Below, piece after piece: positions 29,622-37,444 of a DNA stretch of 64,000 nt; position 1 is the first letter of the stretch, and every line of letters begins with the position of its first letter. A program made the translations under genes and the position numbers. The notes under the pieces were generated by a model, which was not told the origin of the DNA, did no database searches, and saw only the letters and a program-made list of their open reading frames with translations. Source of the stretch: Methanobrevibacter sp. TMH8 (GTDB lineage: Archaea > Methanobacteriota > Methanobacteria > Methanobacteriales > Methanobacteriaceae); the NCBI RefSeq assembly GCF_020148105.1, contig NZ_JAHLZE010000029.1:1-64000 (forward strand), written 5' to 3'.

Positions 29622-29636
29622 TGGTGTAGTACACCA
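29622..29636. repeat. 15-bp palindrome TGGTGTAGTACACCA
   Basis: The arms TGGTGTA and TACACCA are perfect around a single G. It contains more G and C than its surroundings, so chance is less likely than for the AT-only repeats. It lies 22 bp beyond the stop codon of the mini-gene. A protein-binding site or a short hairpin are both possible. Confidence 0.5.
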
Positions 29637-29643
29637 ACTTTAT

Positions 29644-29678
29644 TTCTTAGATATTCATTTAAATAAGTAATCTAAGAA
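29644..29678 (-). terminator. Hairpin across the stop codon of the mini-gene
   Basis: TTCTTAGAT (29644-29652) and ATCTAAGAA (29670-29678) are perfect 9-bp arms with a 17-nt loop that contains the stop codon of the 32-codon ORF. In the transcript this would form a 3' hairpin. It may stabilise or end the RNA. No strong T-run follows, so a terminator role is only a suggestion. Confidence 0.4.
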
Positions 29679-29757
29679 TGAGTATGATACTTAATGTAAT
29701 TTCAAGATAATATCTACTTAATATTGTACATATGAACAATATTACTTTTAATTCCAT
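29659..29757 (-). CDS. Hydrophobic 32-residue peptide with a near-perfect Shine-Dalgarno
   Basis: An ATG at 29757 follows AGGAGGTG, with 5 nt between; this matches the 16S anti-SD over 8 nt and is the strongest ribosome-binding site I noticed in the window. The peptide begins MELKVILFICTILSRYYLEI and continues as a hydrophobic run (ITLSIILILRLLI). It is either one long membrane helix or two short ones broken at SRYY. I do not recognise it. Such peptides act elsewhere as type I toxins, membrane-complex subunits or regulators. The leader contains GTACC, which can pair with the GGTAC between ribosome-binding site and ATG. A 9-bp-arm hairpin surrounds the stop codon. Confidence 0.6.
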   Translation of the reverse strand: MELKVILFICTILSRYYLEITLSIILILRLLI

Positions 29758-29795
29758 AGTACCACCTCCTCAAATTTTGTGAGAAGGCTCATTGA

Positions 29796-29812
29796 GTTGT
29801 AAGGTACGAGTC
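29796..29812. repeat. Copy 1 of the 17-nt element GTTGTAnGGTACGAGTC
   Basis: The sequence GTTGTAAGGTACGAGTC is matched at 16 of 17 positions by 29969-29985. On the minus strand it is the leader of the hydrophobic mini-gene, 39 nt before its start codon. Its first ten bases after G, TTGTAAGGTA, also open each palindrome at 19996-20035, perhaps by chance. Confidence 0.6.
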
Positions 29813-29968
29813 TTCCCCATGAAAAATATATTTCAATGAATTTTTCAAGTTAGTGATACTACAGTAAATATTATATTTTTCTACTATAAAAATATTACTA
29901 TAATAATATTTTATATTATATTAATAAAAATAGAAAAATATATATCCAATGACTACAAATAATTAATT

Positions 29969-29985
29969 GTTGTATGGTACGAGTC
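29969..29985. repeat. Copy 2 of the 17-nt element GTTGTAnGGTACGAGTC
   Basis: GTTGTATGGTACGAGTC differs from copy 1 by a single base and has the same orientation, 173 bp away. Here it forms the 5' side of the foldable segment 29972-30054. A TATA-like AAAATATATAT on the plus strand (29936-29946) lies at the right distance to start a transcript near its first base. Confidence 0.6.
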
Positions 29986-30054
29986 AGAGGTTTTATGAAA
30001 GATAATTTCTTCATTAAAATGAGATATTTTTGTTCATTTAACCTCTATCCATAC
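29972..30054 (+). ncRNA. Candidate structured RNA, three-way-junction fold
   Basis: Nested perfect arms are visible: GTATGG (29972-29977) with CCATAC (30049-30054), then AGAGGTT (29986-29992) with AACCTCT (30040-30046). Inside lie two small hairpins, ATGAA/TTCAT (29995-30014) and AAATGA/TCATTT (30017-30039). The conserved TACGAGTC forms the bulge between the two outer stems. The outer stems contain G and C, rare in this DNA. The fold can form on either strand; plus is favoured by the TATA-like box upstream. I recognise no known RNA family. Confidence 0.4.
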
Positions 30055-30295
30055 TTTTTCTAATTATTTTTATTATAATTCAATTATAGGTTCTATTTTT
30101 TATATATTTTACTTTTTATTTTTAAATTTAATCTAATTTGATTTAATAAACTCTTTATTATCTAAATAAACAATTGAAAATAAAATAAATAAAAAAATAA
30201 TATAAATAATATAATTAATGTAATTAACGAAAATAAAGCAATTAATGTAAATAATATGAATAATTTGAATAAAGTAGTTAAATTAAAAATAAAAA

Positions 30296-30688
30296 TTATA
30301 ATAAAGTTATTTCACCTTTTTCAGCATTAACAGCTACTTTAACTCCAGAAATAAGCTCTTCAGTAGTTTTTGGAGAATCTACCATGGGAATATCAGACAT
30401 TATAGCCCCAGTAGCTATTATTGGTTCTGCATTTAAACATATAATTGCAGCAGGAGCAACATTATTCTTTTTCATCTGAAATATAACATAAGAACCAACT
30501 GTAGAACCTTTTCCACCAGGAATAAAAAGTATCTTATCATTTATAAATTTACCTTTTAATTCATGGTTAGGATCGATAACTTCCCCTGTGTTTGGATTAA
30601 CTCCTCCTAAAAAACTAAGTGGTTCACTACTTACAATTAATTCACCTTTAGCTTCTCCTTTTGAAATAGTTCTACATTTAATAATCAT
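30296..30688 (-). CDS. Phosphomevalonate dehydratase small subunit (AcnX/DUF126)
   Basis: The archaeal mevalonate pathway dehydrates 5-phosphomevalonate with an aconitase-like enzyme of two subunits; this is the small one. The 130-residue protein starts [16 protein letters not shown], with AAGGA 9 nt upstream. The family motifs are present: [36 protein letters not shown] and [21 protein letters not shown]. The large subunit is not in the window. The product feeds isoprenoid lipid synthesis. The gene stands alone. Confidence 0.88.
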   Translation of the reverse strand: MIIKCRTISKGEAKGELIVSSEPLSFLGGVNPNTGEVIDPNHELKGKFINDKILFIPGGKGSTVGSYVIFQMKKNNVAPAAIICLNAEPIIATGAIMSDIPMVDSPKTTEELISGVKVAVNAEKGEITLL

Positions 30689-30907
30689 TTTAATCATTCC
30701 TTTTTAAAAATAATATTAAGCTATCTTAAAATTAAGCTATTTATATATCTATAATTTATGCTATCTATTTTATACTATCTATAATATATCTATATAATCT
30801 ATATAAAATATCTATATAAATACTAAAATATAAAATCTTATCAATTTCATTATTATTTCATTATTATTTAAATTAAACAAATCTACACTATTATAACTTT
30901 ATTATAG

Positions 30908-32200
30908 CTAAACAACTTCATTTTTCATAATTTCACGAAGTACAGCTGTTGCATAAGAACCTTTATTTATTGAAAATTCCACTAAAACACCATCATCAGT
31001 AGCTACTGCACTACTATCCCATACTTTAAAACGCATACTTCGTCTTAATCCATGACTTCCTAATTTTGGTGTTTTTGGACATTCAAAATCTTCTTTTTTA
31101 AGACCTTCTTCTTTAAGTACTTCTCTTTCCATAGTTCCAACATCACCTTCAGCAAATGGAACTTTTGTACCATATAATGGTGAAGTAGGATTAGCTTCAA
31201 AATTAGCTATCATAGATGAAAGTTTTTCTGGAGATTCATCATGAAGAATGTGTTCTTCATTGTCAATAACAATATCTCCTTCAATATATTCATTAATACC
31301 CATAGCTACTCTGTTACTAACAGCTTTATTAAACAAATAAGATTGATATGCATGGACAAACATTCTTTGAAGAGGTTTTGGTAAAGAAAATAAAGCTTTT
31401 TTATAAGATCTATCATCAAGAACTTCTCCAGATTTTCCTCTCTTTTTTTGCTCTTTAAAAAGTTCTTTTAACATCATACGTTCATAACGCATACCAATAG
31501 GCATAAGTTCTAAAGATTTTTCAATTTTTCCATCATCATAAGCTTGCCTAGCTATTTTAACTTTTTCTGGCTCATTATCATAGGGATTTCCAATATATAA
31601 TCTCACAGCTTCGGCCAAGTCATTATCTACTAATGCTTTCCCAACAAGATGAGTATTAGTTCTTGGTTTTCCAAATCTTTGCCATCCAAAATAATTAGGA
31701 ACTCCAACTTCTTCAAGTTGTTTTAATACATCATTAGCAGTTTTTGCTGCTTCTTCATTGGAAAATTCCTTATTAATATTTTTGATTAAAATTTTAAATT
31801 TGTTTCCAATTAACTGACCCATCCTAAGCTTTTTTTGCCCTCTAATAATTTTTAAAAATTCTGTGTTGTAAATTTTCCCATCTAATGCTTTAACTTCCTC
31901 AAATTGTTCTTCACTATCCATATTACTTATACAGATCCATTGACGAGTTATTGCCTTTTTATCTTTCATTCCTGCAAAACCCATTCTTTTTCTACTTATA
32001 TGAAGGTCTCTTGAAATATCCATAAGAACATCAAGAGTTGTTCTACCAAGTTTTTCAATCCAAATCCAAACATTTGGTCCTTCACCATTAGGAAGTACAT
32101 TTTCAATTGGAATCTCTTCTACATAGAAATCTTCATATCGATCTCGTATTGTCCCTCCAATTCCAGGATTTTTTGTAACAAAAGTTTGAGCATTAAGCAT
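30908..32200 (-). CDS. truD: tRNA pseudouridine(13) synthase
   Basis: TruD makes pseudouridine at position 13 of tRNA. The 430-residue product has the signature GFAGMKDKKAITRQW (about residues 75-89), which includes the catalytic Asp, an FGWQRFGKPRTNTH block and the TRUD insertion domain. GLRRSMRFKVWD near the C-terminus is also typical. AGGATT precedes the start. A tRNA-Arg gene lies 68 bp upstream on the same strand, so the two may share a transcript. Confidence 0.93.
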   Translation of the reverse strand: MLNAQTFVTKNPGIGGTIRDRYEDFYVEEIPIENVLPNGEGPNVWIWIEKLGRTTLDVLMDISRDLHISRKRMGFAGMKDKKAITRQWICISNMDSEEQFEEVKALDGKIYNTEFLKIIRGQKKLRMGQLIGNKFKILIKNINKEFSNEEAAKTANDVLKQLEEVGVPNYFGWQRFGKPRTNTHLVGKALVDNDLAEAVRLYIGNPYDNEPEKVKIARQAYDDGKIEKSLELMPIGMRYERMMLKELFKEQKKRGKSGEVLDDRSYKKALFSLPKPLQRMFVHAYQSYLFNKAVSNRVAMGINEYIEGDIVIDNEEHILHDESPEKLSSMIANFEANPTSPLYGTKVPFAEGDVGTMEREVLKEEGLKKEDFECPKTPKLGSHGLRRSMRFKVWDSSAVATDDGVLVEFSINKGSYATAVLREIMKNEVV

Positions 32201-32262
32201 ATAATCCTACCATTAATCAGCTGATAAAAAAAATTCAATAATACATAAAAATGTCAAAGTCT

Positions 32263-32268
32263 AAAAAA
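32263..32268 (-). terminator. T6 terminator after tRNA-Arg
   Basis: Six T residues on the minus strand follow directly after the discriminator base of the tRNA. This position is typical for termination of archaeal tRNA genes. If read through, the transcript would continue into truD. Confidence 0.5.
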
Positions 32269-32341
32269 TGCCCTGACCGGGACTTGAACCCGGGGAATAG
32301 GATCCGCAATCCTACGTGTTATCCAACTACACTATCAGGGC
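32269..32341 (-). tRNA. tRNA-Arg, anticodon GCG
   Basis: The cloverleaf is complete: acceptor GCCCTGA/TCAGGGC with discriminator A, D-stem GTGT/ACAC, anticodon stem TAGGA/TCCTA around loop TTGCGGA, and T-stem CCGGG/CCCGG with loop TTCAAGT. Loop bases 34-36 read GCG, which decodes CGC and CGU arginine codons. No CCA is encoded and there is no intron. It is 73 nt long. Confidence 0.96.
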
Positions 32342-32443
32342 AAAAAATTAAGAAAAATTAATCTTTATAATTATTATATCAAGTTAATAATTAGAAAGTT
32401 AAGTTAATAATTCTTTTTTGAATTATCTCACTTAAAAAAGTTT

Positions 32444-32545
32444 CTATAAAAATTATATAAAATCTATAAAATATATAAAACTTCTCTAAAGGTTCTATTA
32501 AACTTCTATAAAAGTTCTATAAAAATCCATAAAGTTTCTATAAAA
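32444..32545. repeat. Degenerate array of TATAAAA units with a 10-11 bp period
   Basis: Units of the form CTATAAAA start at 32444, 32454, 32464, 32474, 32484, 32495, 32506, 32517, 32528 and 32538. Ten units thus keep a 10-11 bp step while their sequence drifts (CTCTAAAGGTT, CTATTAAACTT, CTATAAAAGTT). This matches the helical repeat of DNA. It lies in the 276-bp gap between the pilin-like gene and the tRNA. Confidence 0.7.
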
Positions 32546-32617
32546 ATATCTAAATGAATAATAATAAGTAAAAATAATAAGTGAAAATAATCAAAATAAG
32601 GAAATCATGAAAAATAT

Positions 32618-33073
32618 CTAAAAAATCGAAAGTGTGAAACTATATTCACCTAAATTACGATTAGTTGTACTAATATTAGAAGCTGTCTGTATGTCACCTT
32701 TTTCAACAAGAACTTCACCATCTAAAACATTATTTTCAACAAGCAAATAATTTTTATCTGGAATCATCTTATTTAAAAAATTTCCCAATATATTAGCTAT
32801 ATTATTTTTAGTTTCATAGTTCAAATTATTATCATTAGCTTTTAGAATAATTACAACATATTCCAATGTAGAATAGCTATTTTCATCAATATTTAATATC
32901 ATTAATTCCATAACATCATTAGCTATTTTAGAATCAACATGATCATCCTGAGGAGTTGGAGAATAGAAATTTAAAACTGAATTAAAAATTAATAACCCCA
33001 TAAAAAGTATTAAAATAGCTAATATCCCATCTAAAAGTGATAAAAACCCTTTATTATCTTTTATAAATGTCAT
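32618..33073 (-). CDS. Pilin-like, single-helix anchored protein of unknown function
   Basis: The 151-residue protein starts MTFIKDNKGFLSLLDGILAILILFMGLLIF. A charged start, the KGF stretch and a hydrophobic helix resemble the class III signal peptides of archaeal prepilins, though no sure peptidase site is seen. The rest is an extracytoplasmic domain with polar, Asn-rich strands. There is no clear ribosome-binding site; a TATA-like AATATATTTAA about 20 nt upstream suggests a leaderless or near-leaderless transcript. The AIR-synthase-like gene lies upstream on the same strand. Confidence 0.6.
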   Translation of the reverse strand: MTFIKDNKGFLSLLDGILAILILFMGLLIFNSVLNFYSPTPQDDHVDSKIANDVMELMILNIDENSYSTLEYVVIILKANDNNLNYETKNNIANILGNFLNKMIPDKNYLLVENNVLDGEVLVEKGDIQTASNISTTNRNLGEYSFTLSIF

Positions 33074-33180
33074 AATATAATATGTTAAATATATTAAAAA
33101 TATAATAGTTAGTTAGAAGTGAGTTAGATAGATTGAAGATCTAATCTTTATTCAAAACTGTTAGTTAGATAGACAAAAAT

Positions 33181-34578
33181 CTAATCTTTATTCAAAATAT
33201 AATCCACGACTTTATCTTTTTTCTTTATTGAATTGTTAGCTGCATTTTGAACTTTTTCCTTCATGATCTCAAAATCTTCAGGAGTTGTATCACCAACTAA
33301 CTTTTTGATTTTAGTATAAGCAGCTTCCCTAAATAATGGCTCAAGAATTTCTTCTTTTCCGTCTTGTTTTATCATTCTTGGAATACCGGTATTATCTACT
33401 GTACCAATTTCTGAAATTTTTACTCCAACAGATTCTATTGATTTTGTGACTTCTTTAGCTATATCTTCAGGAGCAACTATCATTAAAGAATCAATTGAAA
33501 CACCAAGAGGATCTATATCTAAAGTTTCAAGCATGTTAAGAACTTTTGGAGTAACCATCTTTCTAATGTCTTCCTCATTAAATTCAAGCCCTAAACCTGT
33601 AGTAGTGGATATTTCATGAGCATCCCCTCTAAGACCACCATTAGTAACATCAGTCATTGCATGAACGTCTTTGACAAGATTATCTCGAACAAGTGCATTA
33701 GAAGCTTTAATAAAGCTAATATCCATAGTTTCCCATACTACATCAGAAAATCCATTATAAATAGCTGTTGTAGTAATAGTTCCTCCTCCGGAACCTTCAG
33801 TAAGAAGAATCACATCTCCAGCTTCAGCCCGTTTTCTAGCTGTTGGAGGATAATTTGATACACCTATAGAACCAACTGCACTTACAAGTCTATCTCCAAG
33901 AACCATGTCCCCTCCAACTCGAAGAGTACTTCCAGCTACTATTGGAACATCAATAAGTTCAGATACTGTAGCTACACCTGCTGTAAAATCAAATAATTTA
34001 CCAACATCTCCATCATCAGCTAAATGAATGTCACTGATAATAGCTACTGGTTCTGCACCCATAACACAAACATCTCTTAGTGATGCTCTAGCTACGTGGA
34101 AACCTCCAAGGAAAGGATATTCACTTAATCTTGAATGTATCCCATCAACAGCTGTTGTAATATAAACTTCATTATCGTCTTCACTTCCAACAGGTGATTT
34201 AACTACTCCCCCATCATCTTGAGCTTCTGGATTTACAAGAGAAGATGAATTTGTACTAGCTACTATTTCAGCTATTTTTCTGTGAACAAAGAAGTCTCCT
34301 GCACCACGAGACCCAACGCCCATTTCACCCATAGCTATATCTGCTTTTGGAATAGCTATTAATTCTTTTAAAAATTCATCATCTGAATTTTGAATATCCA
34401 ATGTTGTTTGAACTTCATCAATAACACTTTTAGCCATTAAAATTGCATTATCATGATTAATATTTTTATATTCCATTATTCTATTAGCTAATATACCTTC
34501 AAGAGATTTTTCTTCTTCTTTATTTAATGATTTGTTCTGTTTAGCTAATTTATCCCGTATAAATCCTTCTATGTCCAT
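33181..34578 (-). CDS. AIR synthase-related protein (PurM/HypE superfamily)
   Basis: The 465-residue product has a PurM-like two-domain core. DIAMGEMGVGSRGAGDFFVHRKIAEI begins the first domain; TTAVDGIHSRLSEYPFLGGFHVARASLRDVCVMGAEPVAI holds the ATP-binding and metal residues, and DVTNGGLRGDAHEIS lies in the C-terminal domain. Relatives include PurM, HypE, SelD and ThiL, all of which handle phosphorylated or ATP-activated substrates. It is too long for these and for the methanogenesis marker 2 group as I know it, so the substrate stays open. GGTG precedes the start by 5 nt. Confidence 0.8.
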   Translation of the reverse strand: MDIEGFIRDKLAKQNKSLNKEEEKSLEGILANRIMEYKNINHDNAILMAKSVIDEVQTTLDIQNSDDEFLKELIAIPKADIAMGEMGVGSRGAGDFFVHRKIAEIVASTNSSSLVNPEAQDDGGVVKSPVGSEDDNEVYITTAVDGIHSRLSEYPFLGGFHVARASLRDVCVMGAEPVAIISDIHLADDGDVGKLFDFTAGVATVSELIDVPIVAGSTLRVGGDMVLGDRLVSAVGSIGVSNYPPTARKRAEAGDVILLTEGSGGGTITTTAIYNGFSDVVWETMDISFIKASNALVRDNLVKDVHAMTDVTNGGLRGDAHEISTTTGLGLEFNEEDIRKMVTPKVLNMLETLDIDPLGVSIDSLMIVAPEDIAKEVTKSIESVGVKISEIGTVDNTGIPRMIKQDGKEEILEPLFREAAYTKIKKLVGDTTPEDFEIMKEKVQNAANNSIKKKDKVVDYILNKD

Positions 34579-35111
34579 TTTTACACCTGATTCCTAACAA
34601 CAAGACCTTAGGAATTTGAATAATAATTTAATTCTATTAAAATAATTGAGTTATAATGTACTTAAAGTTTGTGCTACTGAATTTGAAATAAAAATCCCAT
34701 ATACAAGAATTGTTTTAGAGTTAAAAAATTGATTTAAAATAGAAATATATTTTGAATAAAATTTGATATTTTTATATTATCAAAAAATCTAAAAGATAAA
34801 AGTAAAAAATAAAAAATGAAAGATGAAAGATGAAAAATAGAAAATAAAAAATAGAAAACTAAAATAAAATACTAAAAGAAAATAAAAATTGTATAAAAAT
34901 TTATCCTATTAATTTACCCATATAATTTATCTTATATTAAAAATTTATATAATAATTATTAATTACATTTAATACACAATAAACAATACTAATATTAATA
35001 AAAAAACTATGAAAAAAAATAATTTTTTTATTATATTATTGTTACGATATTTATTATATTACAGATTAAGATAATTTTATTAGTTTTATTAATTTTAAAA
35101 GAGAGGGAATT
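34579..35111. other. Intergenic region between divergent AIR-synthase-like gene and cfbD
   Basis: About 530 bp. A TATA-like TTTATTATATT at 35051-35061 is a reasonable cfbD promoter, and GAGAGGGA sits before its start. The middle (34790-34880) is a purine-rich AAAATGAAAGATGAAA stretch. No gene is seen. Confidence 0.5.
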
Positions 35112-36206
35112 ATGCATCCAAGACCAAGCCCAATAGCTGCTTCACTTTATACACTAAGAGATCTGAATGCTGATGTTGTTATAATGCATGGACCGCATGG
35201 TTGTTGTTTTAGAACAGGACGGCTGCTTGAAAGTGATGGAGTTCGAGTTTTAACAACAGCTATGGCTGAAAATGATTTTATATTTGGAGCTAGTGATAAA
35301 CTAGAAGAAACACTAAGAAAAGCTGATGAAATGTTTAAACCAAAACTTGTTGGAATAGTTGGAACCTGTGCAAGTATGATAATTGGGGAAGACTTGAAGG
35401 AAGCTATAGATAAAGTAGATACAGAAGCTGTTGTTCTACCAGTAGAATCTCATGGTGGATTTGGAGAAGGAGATAACACAGAAGGTGCAATAGCTGTACT
35501 AGAAGCAGCTACCAAATACAATGTTATTCCACAAGAAGAAGCAGATAGACAAATTAAGATGCTGAAATTAGCTACAGAAACAGAGAAAACCAGAGGAATG
35601 GCAAAAGGAGAATATATTAAACCAAATTTTGGAGATAACAAAGAAGAAATAGCTAAAATAGTAGTAAAATCTATAAAAGATGGAAAAAAGGTTGCATTCG
35701 TGTTGAATGCAAAGAAAGAAACTAGCTATCTTTTTGCAGATGTTATGAATATTGATTTTGATGAAATAAACAAGAAAGCAAATAAAAACAACAAACCAAC
35801 TATTATAGCTAATCTTGATGAAAATATAGGACTTCCAAGAATAAGAGATCATGCCAAAAATATAAAAAAAGACCTAGCTAAAAATAATATAGCTATTGAT
35901 TATATAACTGGTGGTTTAGATGAATATCCTATTACCCCAAGAAAAGCTGAAGAAATTTTAAAAGAAAAGAATTTTGATCTTGTAATAGTAGCAGGAGTTC
36001 CACATGCACTGAAAGTCGAAGAACTCGACAAAAATACAGAAACAATAGCTGTAACAGACGGCCCACGATTAGTAGAACCACTTAGACAACTTGGTTATGA
36101 CCATGTCGTAGCTGAGCTAGACGCTCATTCAAAAACCCTAGGAACAGAACATATAGTTGATTCTGACTTTGGAATGATGATAAGGACCGTTGTTGGTTGG
36201 GATTAA
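35112..36206 (+). CDS. cfbD: Ni-sirohydrochlorin a,c-diamide reductive cyclase, catalytic subunit
   Basis: CfbD, with its reductase partner CfbC, performs the ATP-dependent six-electron reduction and cyclisation in coenzyme F430 synthesis. The 364-residue protein is nitrogenase-NifD-like: [36 protein letters not shown] with the cluster Cys, and [13 protein letters not shown]. The C-terminal half has the expected Rossmann-like blocks ([10 protein letters not shown]). GAGAGGGAATT precedes the start. F430 is the cofactor of methyl-coenzyme M reductase, so this marks a methanogen. CfbC is not adjacent. Confidence 0.93.
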   Translation: MHPRPSPIAASLYTLRDLNADVVIMHGPHGCCFRTGRLLESDGVRVLTTAMAENDFIFGASDKLEETLRKADEMFKPKLVGIVGTCASMIIGEDLKEAIDKVDTEAVVLPVESHGGFGEGDNTEGAIAVLEAATKYNVIPQEEADRQIKMLKLATETEKTRGMAKGEYIKPNFGDNKEEIAKIVVKSIKDGKKVAFVLNAKKETSYLFADVMNIDFDEINKKANKNNKPTIIANLDENIGLPRIRDHAKNIKKDLAKNNIAIDYITGGLDEYPITPRKAEEILKEKNFDLVIVAGVPHALKVEELDKNTETIAVTDGPRLVEPLRQLGYDHVVAELDAHSKTLGTEHIVDSDFGMMIRTVVGWD

Positions 36207-36440
36207 AACTGGAAAAATTATTGCTATAATTGTTAAACTCAGATAAAAAAATGAAATTAATCGTTGAAATTGTAGAGAACAATCATATGCCCTACCTTTA
36301 AAGATTTCAAGGAATTTTAATTCCTTATATCTCATATAGCCTATATAATTTATATAACTTATTATTGTAATATTATAATTTTATATATTCTTATTTTTTA
36401 CTTTAAAGGAAATTAAACTATATAAAAAATAATTTAAAAA

Positions 36441-36860
36441 CTAAACTAAACTACTAACTCTTTTATATTTTCCATCATAAATAAGCTTAATAATAGCATC
36501 TTTCAAGTTGACATTACTGAAATCAACTCCACGGATGTCAGTTCCGCGAATATAAACTTTAGCTAAATTTGATCCTTCTAAATTAGCATTATGTAACTTT
36601 GTTCCGGAAAGATCAGCTCCTTCTAAGTTTGCATTTCTTAAATCAGTATAGCTAAGATCAACTCCACGAAGATTAGTTGCTCTCAAATCTGTGCCATTTA
36701 AATTAGCTCCACGAAGATTAGCTGATGTGAAATCACAATTTTTAATATTGCTTCCAGATAAATTTACATTAGCTAAATTAGCTCTTCTAAAATCAATATT
36801 AGTTAAATCCATATCTCTTAAATCAGAACCTGCCAAATTAGCTTTCCTATAATCTTTCAT
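36441..36860 (-). CDS. Pentapeptide-repeat protein
   Basis: The 139-residue protein is nearly all A(N/D)Lxx pentapeptides: ANLAGSDLRDMDLTNIDF, ANLRGANLNGTDLRATNL and ANLEGADLSGTKLHNANL, about 22 repeats. These fold as a right-handed square helix. Roles in this family range from gyrase protection to scaffolding; nothing in the sequence decides between them. The ribosome-binding site is weak (AGAGATGAT). It is convergent with cfbD. Confidence 0.9.
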   Translation of the reverse strand: MKDYRKANLAGSDLRDMDLTNIDFRRANLANVNLSGSNIKNCDFTSANLRGANLNGTDLRATNLRGVDLSYTDLRNANLEGADLSGTKLHNANLEGSNLAKVYIRGTDIRGVDFSNVNLKDAIIKLIYDGKYKRVSSLV

Positions 36861-37444
36861 TATATCATCTCTAAAATATTATATATTTATCTATATATTT
36901 GTTAACAATCGTTAATATTTTTTCCTATTTTTATTATATTAAATAAAAATTATGGATAAAAAGAATTATAATAGTCTTCTTGGCTTAATCTTAGTTTTTA
37001 TCTTATTATTCTCAAATTTATCTTATATTAGTCTTATGTTAATCTTATATTAATCTTAAATTTATCTTATAATGATTTTATAATGATTTTATATAAATTT
37101 TATATTAATCTAATTTTTATTAAAAAATTTAGTATTTAATAAATATCTTTTTTGATTTTAATATTTTAATATAAATTAATATAAAAATATTTTATAAAAT
37201 ATAGGATTATAAAATATAGAACATATAGTATTTTTTAAATATATGATTAAATCATGTATCAAAATAGTTAAAAATAAATAATTAATAAAATAAAAAATAT
37301 TTAGTATAAAATTAAAATCAAATAATGGATTAATTAAATAAATAGATTAATTATAAAAATAATTAAAATAAAATAAAAAAAATTCTGATTAATAAAAGTA
37401 ATTAAATAATTATATATAAAAATTTTAATTAATAGGCAAAAATC
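36861..37444. other. Intergenic region between the pentapeptide gene and hisH
   Basis: This 584-bp stretch separates two divergent genes. It includes the 11-bp repeat array at 37010-37074. The hisH-proximal 200 bp are A-rich with TATA-like words; the TATATATAAAA at 37412-37422 is close to hisH. No gene is seen. Confidence 0.45.
37010..37074. repeat. Tandem array with an exact 11-bp period (TCTTATATTAA type)
   Basis: Units start at 37010, 37021, 37032, 37043, 37054 and 37065: TCTCAAATTTA, TCTTATATTAG, TCTTATGTTAA, TCTTATATTAA, TCTTAAATTTA, TCTTATAATG. The step is always 11 bp while the sequence varies. It lies between divergent promoters, 150 bp from the pentapeptide gene. Confidence 0.8.

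Larger units (their letters stand above)
29234..30295. other. Gene-poor island rich in inverted repeats, with one mini-gene
   Basis: This 1.06-kb stretch is less uniform than other gaps. It holds, in order, a 17-bp inverted repeat pair (29429-29577), a 15-bp palindrome (29622-29636), a 9-bp-arm hairpin (29644-29678), a 32-codon ORF with a very strong ribosome-binding site (29659-29757), two copies of a 17-nt element (29796, 29969) and an 83-nt foldable segment (29972-30054). The rest, 30064-30295, is plain AT-rich DNA. The elements are annotated separately. Confidence 0.6.

Noticed and set aside
29820-29847. Hairpin TGAAAAAT/ATTTTTCA as part of copy 1 structure
   Set aside because: The arms are almost all A/T; matches of this length are expected often by chance here, and no outer stem like that of copy 2 encloses it.
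29759-30054. Known riboswitch (fluoride, preQ1, SAM or cobalamin type)
   Set aside because: None of their conserved core sequences could be recognised, and no matching target gene lies downstream.
29995-30063. A plus-strand ORF of 22 codons inside the foldable segment, preceded by AGAGG
   Set aside because: The AGAGG is part of the stem AGAGGTT/AACCTCT, the peptide has no recognisable character, and copy 1 of the element is followed by only six codons. The RNA reading explains it better.
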